Source: Salisaeta longa DSM 21114
Lineage (GTDB): Bacteria; Bacteroidota; Rhodothermia; Rhodothermales; Salinibacteraceae
Reading direction: 5' to 3'
NCBI RefSeq assembly: GCF_000419585.1
Contig: NZ_ATTH01000001.1
Location: 1,014,005 to 1,078,004 of the forward strand
DNA length: 64,000 nt
Part shown: piece by piece, positions 60,062-64,000 of the stretch
Numbering within the stretch: position 1 is the first letter of the stretch
How the letters are laid out: each line of letters starts with the position of its first letter
Translations under genes and position numbers: made by a program
Notes under the pieces: model-generated
Database searches by the model: none
The model's input: the letters and a program-made list of their open reading frames with translations, nothing else
What the model was told of the DNA's origin: nothing

Positions 60062-62991
60062 TAGTAGCCGCCCCCTCCGCCAAACCCGCCCGCCGATTGG
60101 CGAAGCTGCGACCCAAAGCCGCTTAGCGGATTGCCGGCGCGCGGCAGGTTCAGGCGCAACAGGTTGGAGAGCTGCCCACCATTCACCTGCAGCGTAAACC
60201 CGAACGACTGGAAGCGCCCGAACGGCGTCCAGTTGAAGCTCATGTTCCAACACCCGAGGTCTCGGTTGATGTTGATGCGCGTAAGGGCCAGCTCCTGCTG
60301 CACGAAATCGAAGCCCGTTGTGATGTTTACGTCCCATAGCGGCGTCGGCGAAAGCCGCACCGATCCACTCACTTCCGCGTTCTGATTCACATCGTACAGC
60401 CGCCGGTTGTACCGATAACTAAAGTTCACCTGCGCCTGCCAGGGGATGCGAAAGGAGGGATAGCCGGAGCGGTTATTCGCGTAGGAAGAAGCTGCATCTG
60501 AAGTTGAACCGCCACGGCCTCCGCCCTGCCTCCCACGTCCGCCTTGCCTTCCAAACGACGCGCCCGGGCCGCCTGCCATCTGCTGGCTGCCTCGGTTCCC
60601 TCCACCGCCAAACGATCCGCCAAAGCTTACGGTGGCGCGGGTCAACCGAAGCGGCTTCAACGGATTCCGCGCTGCCAGATACGTGTTGATGATCGTGGAG
60701 CTGTCGGGGCTGATGGCGTACGGCGAAAAGGAGAGCGAGCTTCTCACGTTAAACTCGTCTAGAAACCCGGTGCGCAGGTTCAGGCGGATATCGCTAAGCT
60801 TGAGCGAATCGGCCGCAAAGTTGTATCCCGTGTTCAGATCCGCATCCAGTAGCTTGATCGTTTCCTCGCGGCGCTGCCCGGTCGAGTCGATCCGGATGCG
60901 CTTCGTTTCAAAGTCGTTGCCCAATGAGAACCCGAGGCTACGCTGCTCGGTAGAGCCCGCCACAAAACGACCTGTTGCAATGTCGTACCGCCGTACCGTT
61001 CCCTGCGTATCTACAACCGCCGTGCGGGTGCTTCCCCAAAAGGGATCGTTGAAGTTCGGCTGAAAGTTGAACGAGAGCGACGGCTGCACCCGGTGGCGTA
61101 GCCCTTCGAAAGCGCCCACGGCAATGGGAAAGAGTCCAAAAGCTTCGGTACTCACGCTTAAGCCGGTGGAGAATTGCCGATCGGCGAAGAAGCCGGGCAC
61201 CGAGCGCTCCACGACGTTCTGCTCCACGCGGATGGAGTCGGGGCCAACGCGCGTGGTATCGAGCCGGAGTGCGCGCCGCGTGGTACGAATGAGCCACGTA
61301 GAGTTGTAGCTAAATTGTGGCGTGATATTCAGATTGTACTTGTTGACGCGGAAGGATGCGTTTATCGGAATGCGATGCGTGGCTTCAAAATCGAAGGGCT
61401 CGCTGTTACCGGTTGCGCGCCGGTATTTGGTGGGAGAAACCAGCGCCTCATACCACTGAATATCCGTCGAATCGGTCGGTGTAAACTGGTACCGGTTGCT
61501 CAGATCGCCGGAATAGCTCGTGCGGATCTTCTCGTACCAGCGCTCCTCGCCTACAGCGTCTTCGCGCTTGAACGGGCGAAAGCTTCCCTGCGAGAATCGC
61601 ACGTTGGGAAACGACAGCGAAGCCGTCCCCGTGTTCAGATTTTGCTGCTGGCTTGCGTTGATGCTAAGGCTTTGATTGGAGCCGCGCCAGTTTTTGTTGT
61701 AATTGATGCTCGACGAAATCTCCCGGCTGATGACGTCTCCGTAGTCTTGCTGATCCTGTCGCAGGAATTGCTCGGACGTTACGAGGTTCACGTTGGCCCC
61801 CAGGCTGGCCGTAGGACTAAGCTCCTGGTTGTGATTCCATCGCAAGCCCCCGCGCAGCGTTTTCCGAAATCCTGGATCTTGCGGTTCGCCAATTTTTGTG
61901 CGCACTACGTTCAGATCAACCCCTCCATTGTAGCGATAGCGCTTGGCGTAGCGATAGATGGGGTTCACCTCCCAACTGCCCTGCGACCAGATGCCAAACC
62001 GAAGCTGGAGATCCATGTAGTCGCTAATGGCAAAGTACCAGCCCCAATCGCGCAGGTACAATCCTTTGTTGTCTTCGCCGTACTGCGGCGGCAGCGGGCC
62101 ACTGCGGCGGCCGGGAATGGCCGGCAGAAACCCGAACGGCAGCCACAGCGGCGTCGGCACGTTGAACAGATACAGCTGAATGGGGCCGGTGTACACCCAT
62201 TTGCCTTTCACCTTCATCCGCGACGAGCGCAGCGAGTACGACGGCGTTTCATTGGGGCCGCAGTCGCAGGTGGTGTAGCTCCCATCGCGCACAAAGACGG
62301 TGCTGTCTTCGTAGGCCTTCACCACGCGGCCCTGCACAAAGCCGCCCTGTTTTTGGGTGCGGGCGTCGGTGACGCGGCCGCGCCGGGTCTGTAGGTTAAA
62401 CGAGAGCCCCGTTCCGGTGAAGGTTTGCCCCTGCCGGCCGTCCTGCTGAAAGACGGGGCCTCGGCCGCTGCCCGGCCCGGTAGAGTCGGAGGGCGCGCCG
62501 GTGGCCGTCACGACGTCGCTGGAGAAGTCCATGGTGATGCGTCGCGCCTTGAGCGAGGCATCGGCGTGCTTCATCTGCGCGTTGCCGTAGAGCGTTCCGG
62601 TGTCGCCCGATGGCTGATTGAAGCGGAGGACGAGCGAGTCGCGGGCCGTGAGATCGACCGGCTGCATGCCGCCTTGCGACGTATCGGCCGGCATCCCGCC
62701 GCCGCTCATGGCTTGCTGTGCGGCCTGGCGCCGCCGATCGGCCGCGGAAGGGCCGCCGGGCTGTAAGCTGTCGGGCCGCAGGCTATCGGGGCGCACTTGC
62801 GTAGGGCGCAGGCTGTCGGGCCCCACGGCCGCGCTGTCGGGCGGTGCCTGCAACGTGTCACGCGCCGCAGCGCGCGTCGTGTCTGGAGCCTGCTGCGCAT
62901 GCACGACGGCCGGCCAAAGCCCCAGGAGCACACCCACGATGCCCACGCCAAGCAGCAGGTCCCTCAGCCTTGTACGCACTCCACCCCTCAT
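60058..62991 (-). CDS. lptD: LptD-like outer-membrane LPS assembly protein
   Basis: A 977-residue protein with signal peptide (VVHAQQ cleavage). The N-terminal 100 residues are a Pro/Asp/Ser/Arg-rich linker with repeated PDSLRP units. An OstA/LptA-type jelly roll follows (LVLRFNQPSGDTGTLYGNAQMKHADASLKA), then a large beta-barrel from about residue 260 ending with a Gly/Tyr tail (GGFGGGGGYY). WLPFGFLPAIPGRRSG and QYGEDNKGLYLRDWGWYF are typical of the long Bacteroidota LptD family. It inserts LPS into the outer leaflet, with LptE usually required. It overlaps the ROK kinase gene by four bases (ATGA). Confidence 0.9.
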   Translation of the reverse strand: MRGGVRTRLRDLLLGVGIVGVLLGLWPAVVHAQQAPDTTRAAARDTLQAPPDSAAVGPDSLRPTQVRPDSLRPDSLQPGGPSAADRRRQAAQQAMSGGGMPADTSQGGMQPVDLTARDSLVLRFNQPSGDTGTLYGNAQMKHADASLKARRITMDFSSDVVTATGAPSDSTGPGSGRGPVFQQDGRQGQTFTGTGLSFNLQTRRGRVTDARTQKQGGFVQGRVVKAYEDSTVFVRDGSYTTCDCGPNETPSYSLRSSRMKVKGKWVYTGPIQLYLFNVPTPLWLPFGFLPAIPGRRSGPLPPQYGEDNKGLYLRDWGWYFAISDYMDLQLRFGIWSQGSWEVNPIYRYAKRYRYNGGVDLNVVRTKIGEPQDPGFRKTLRGGLRWNHNQELSPTASLGANVNLVTSEQFLRQDQQDYGDVISREISSSINYNKNWRGSNQSLSINASQQQNLNTGTASLSFPNVRFSQGSFRPFKREDAVGEERWYEKIRTSYSGDLSNRYQFTPTDSTDIQWYEALVSPTKYRRATGNSEPFDFEATHRIPINASFRVNKYNLNITPQFSYNSTWLIRTTRRALRLDTTRVGPDSIRVEQNVVERSVPGFFADRQFSTGLSVSTEAFGLFPIAVGAFEGLRHRVQPSLSFNFQPNFNDPFWGSTRTAVVDTQGTVRRYDIATGRFVAGSTEQRSLGFSLGNDFETKRIRIDSTGQRREETIKLLDADLNTGYNFAADSLKLSDIRLNLRTGFLDEFNVRSSLSFSPYAISPDSSTIINTYLAARNPLKPLRLTRATVSFGGSFGGGGNRGSQQMAGGPGASFGRQGGRGRQGGGRGGSTSDAASSYANNRSGYPSFRIPWQAQVNFSYRYNRRLYDVNQNAEVSGSVRLSPTPLWDVNITTGFDFVQQELALTRININRDLGCWNMSFNWTPFGRFQSFGFTLQVNGGQLSNLLRLNLPRAGNPLSGFGSQLRQSAGGFGGGGGYY

Positions 62992-63959
62992 GACGGACTT
63001 GGTTCATCGGCGTCGAAGGCCAGCCGGGCCGCGCCGAGCAGACTCACCTCGTTGCCCATCGTTTCGCGGGCAATCACGAGGTCGTCGCGCAGCGCCGGCA
63101 CCACGTAATGCGCCAGGGCCTTGCGGGCCGGCTCCAGGATGTAATCGCCCGCGGCGGAGACACCGCCGCCCACCACTACGGTGCGGATGTCGAGCAAGTT
63201 GACCGCAGCGCCCAGCCCGCAGCCCAGCTTGTGCCCGGCCCACGCCAGCAGGTCGATGCCCGCCTCGTCGTCTCGCGTGGCCGCCTCGTAGAGTGTGCGC
63301 GGCGTGAGGGCCGACAAGTCGCCATCGACCAGGTCGTAGATGCAGCTGTCGGGATAGTTGACGAGCCGCGCGCGGGCGTGCTCCGACAGAAACGACTGGC
63401 CCAGGTAGCCTTCCAGCGCACCGGCCACCCCCGAGTTGGCGTACGCCCCCTCGTAATCAATTGTTAGGTGGCCAATTTCCCCAGCGCCCCCGCTGCTGCC
63501 GCGAAAGATCTGGTTCTGGTAGATGATGGCGCCGCCCACGCCCGTCCCCAACGTAATCATGATGAAGTCGTCGTAGGGCGTACCGGCGCCGTAGTGCGCC
63601 GACCCGAGGCCCGCCACGTTCGCATCGTTTTCGACCACCACAACCGGCACGTTGAGCGCCGACTGCAACGCATCGTGCAGGTTTACCGACGTCCAGCCCG
63701 GCAGGTTGGGCGGATCGCTCACGGTGGTACGGTCCCAGTTGATGGCGCCGGGCGACCCGATGCCTATGCCCGCGACGCCGTCGGGCGCCTGCCGCTTCAT
63801 CTCGCGGGCCGCGTCGATGAGGCGCTCTACCACATGCTCGGGGCCCTCGTCGGCCTCGGTAGGCCGCTCGATATGCTCGCGCACGCCCCGTTCCTGCTCT
63901 ACAAGCGCAGCCTTCAGGTTCGTGCCGCCCAGGTCAATGCCAATTGCGTAGGTACTCAT
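62988..63959 (-). CDS. ROK family sugar kinase, probably glucokinase
   Basis: A 323-residue kinase. N-terminal ATP site IGIDLGGTNLKAAL, GIGIGSPGAIN, ENDANVAGLGSAHYG with the catalytic Asp, ITLGTGVGGAIIY and GGAGEIGHLTIDYEG are typical ROK. The zinc-binding CxCGxxGC segment of most ROK proteins reads ANSGVAGALEGYLG here, so all cysteines of the zinc site are missing. Glucose is the most likely substrate, based on the catalytic set; other hexoses cannot be excluded. It lies directly upstream of lptD (4-base overlap), so the two are co-transcribed. Confidence 0.9.
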   Translation of the reverse strand: MSTYAIGIDLGGTNLKAALVEQERGVREHIERPTEADEGPEHVVERLIDAAREMKRQAPDGVAGIGIGSPGAINWDRTTVSDPPNLPGWTSVNLHDALQSALNVPVVVVENDANVAGLGSAHYGAGTPYDDFIMITLGTGVGGAIIYQNQIFRGSSGGAGEIGHLTIDYEGAYANSGVAGALEGYLGQSFLSEHARARLVNYPDSCIYDLVDGDLSALTPRTLYEAATRDDEAGIDLLAWAGHKLGCGLGAAVNLLDIRTVVVGGGVSAAGDYILEPARKALAHYVVPALRDDLVIARETMGNEVSLLGAARLAFDADEPSPS

Positions 63960-64000
63960 AAGTGGGGGGTTAACAGACGAATAGCGCTATGGGGTTGGCG

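Noticed and set aside
1-64000. CRISPR array, prophage, integron or insertion sequence
   Set aside because: I found no regularly spaced repeats, transposase, integrase or phage structural genes; apart from the MNT/HEPN pair, gene content is core-like.
1-64000. tRNA or rRNA genes
   Set aside because: No cloverleaf with a TTCGAATC-type arm and matching acceptor stem, and no rRNA-like tracts, could be recognised by eye; a covariance search could overturn this.

Overview
The window is GC-rich bacterial chromosome from a diderm whose gene content points to the Rhodothermota/Bacteroidota side, most likely a Salinibacter- or Salisaeta-like halophile. The evidence is an OstA-like LptA, DUF4837 and DUF4296 lipoproteins, a DUF2723 membrane glycosyltransferase, an Ig-like lipoprotein opening CANPVPPSGGP, the conserved exported family often named asparagine synthetase B, paired OmpH/Skp chaperones and small TonB proteins. 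Few genes have a clear Shine-Dalgarno sequence, as is usual in that group. This placement is inference from proteins; no rRNA gene is present. I recognise no tRNA, rRNA, CRISPR array, insertion sequence or prophage. Most of the window is ordinary, densely packed core genome.

Layout. 1-4 kb: the 5' part of an asparaginase, a copper-type HMA protein, a DUF411 protein, then lptC-lptA-lptB. 4-10 kb: glmS, an M1 peptidase lipoprotein, an HhH-GPD protein and ftsH. 10-16 kb: a metallo-hydrolase/sirtuin pair, a CAP-domain lipoprotein, and DUF1015-serA. 15.8-19.6 kb: a leftward TPR / exported protein / hypothetical operon. 20-27.6 kb: dxr-rseP-uppS-bamA-ompH-ompH, which joins isoprenoid and lipid-carrier synthesis to outer-membrane protein assembly. 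27.8-29.5 kb: panB-surE. 29.5-35.2 kb: leftward murA-trpF-trpB-trpA followed by two lipoprotein genes.

35.4-36.1 kb holds the one accessory element, an MNT/HEPN toxin-antitoxin pair that is decaying: the HEPN gene carries two frameshifts and the MNT active-site motif has lost its serine. Then come an OmpR-type regulator, M42 peptidase, gamma-glutamyltransferase, a large acyl-CoA dehydrogenase, a TPR protein, an OmpA-type lipoprotein and a sugar nucleotidyltransferase. 45.6-57.8 kb is a long leftward series: hypothetical protein, engB, Ig-like lipoprotein, nnrD, vanZ, two tonB copies, HU, ruvX, rsmI, a thioredoxin-fold protein and DUF2723. The two tonB genes lie in a roughly 1-kb tandem duplication that also carries the terminator and a worn remnant of the vanZ 3' end. 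57.9-64 kb: a thioredoxin-TPR protein and glycerate kinase (rightward), then ROK kinase and lptD (leftward).

Cell-envelope biogenesis is the dominant theme: LPS export (lptCAB, lptD), LPS and peptidoglycan precursors (glmS, murA, uppS), BamA with two Skp-like chaperones, RseP, FtsH, TonB and many lipoproteins. I found no convincing undescribed multi-gene system. The best second-look items are the decaying toxin-antitoxin pair, the tonB duplication, a palindrome between divergent genes at 36.9 kb, and several families with altered signature residues.
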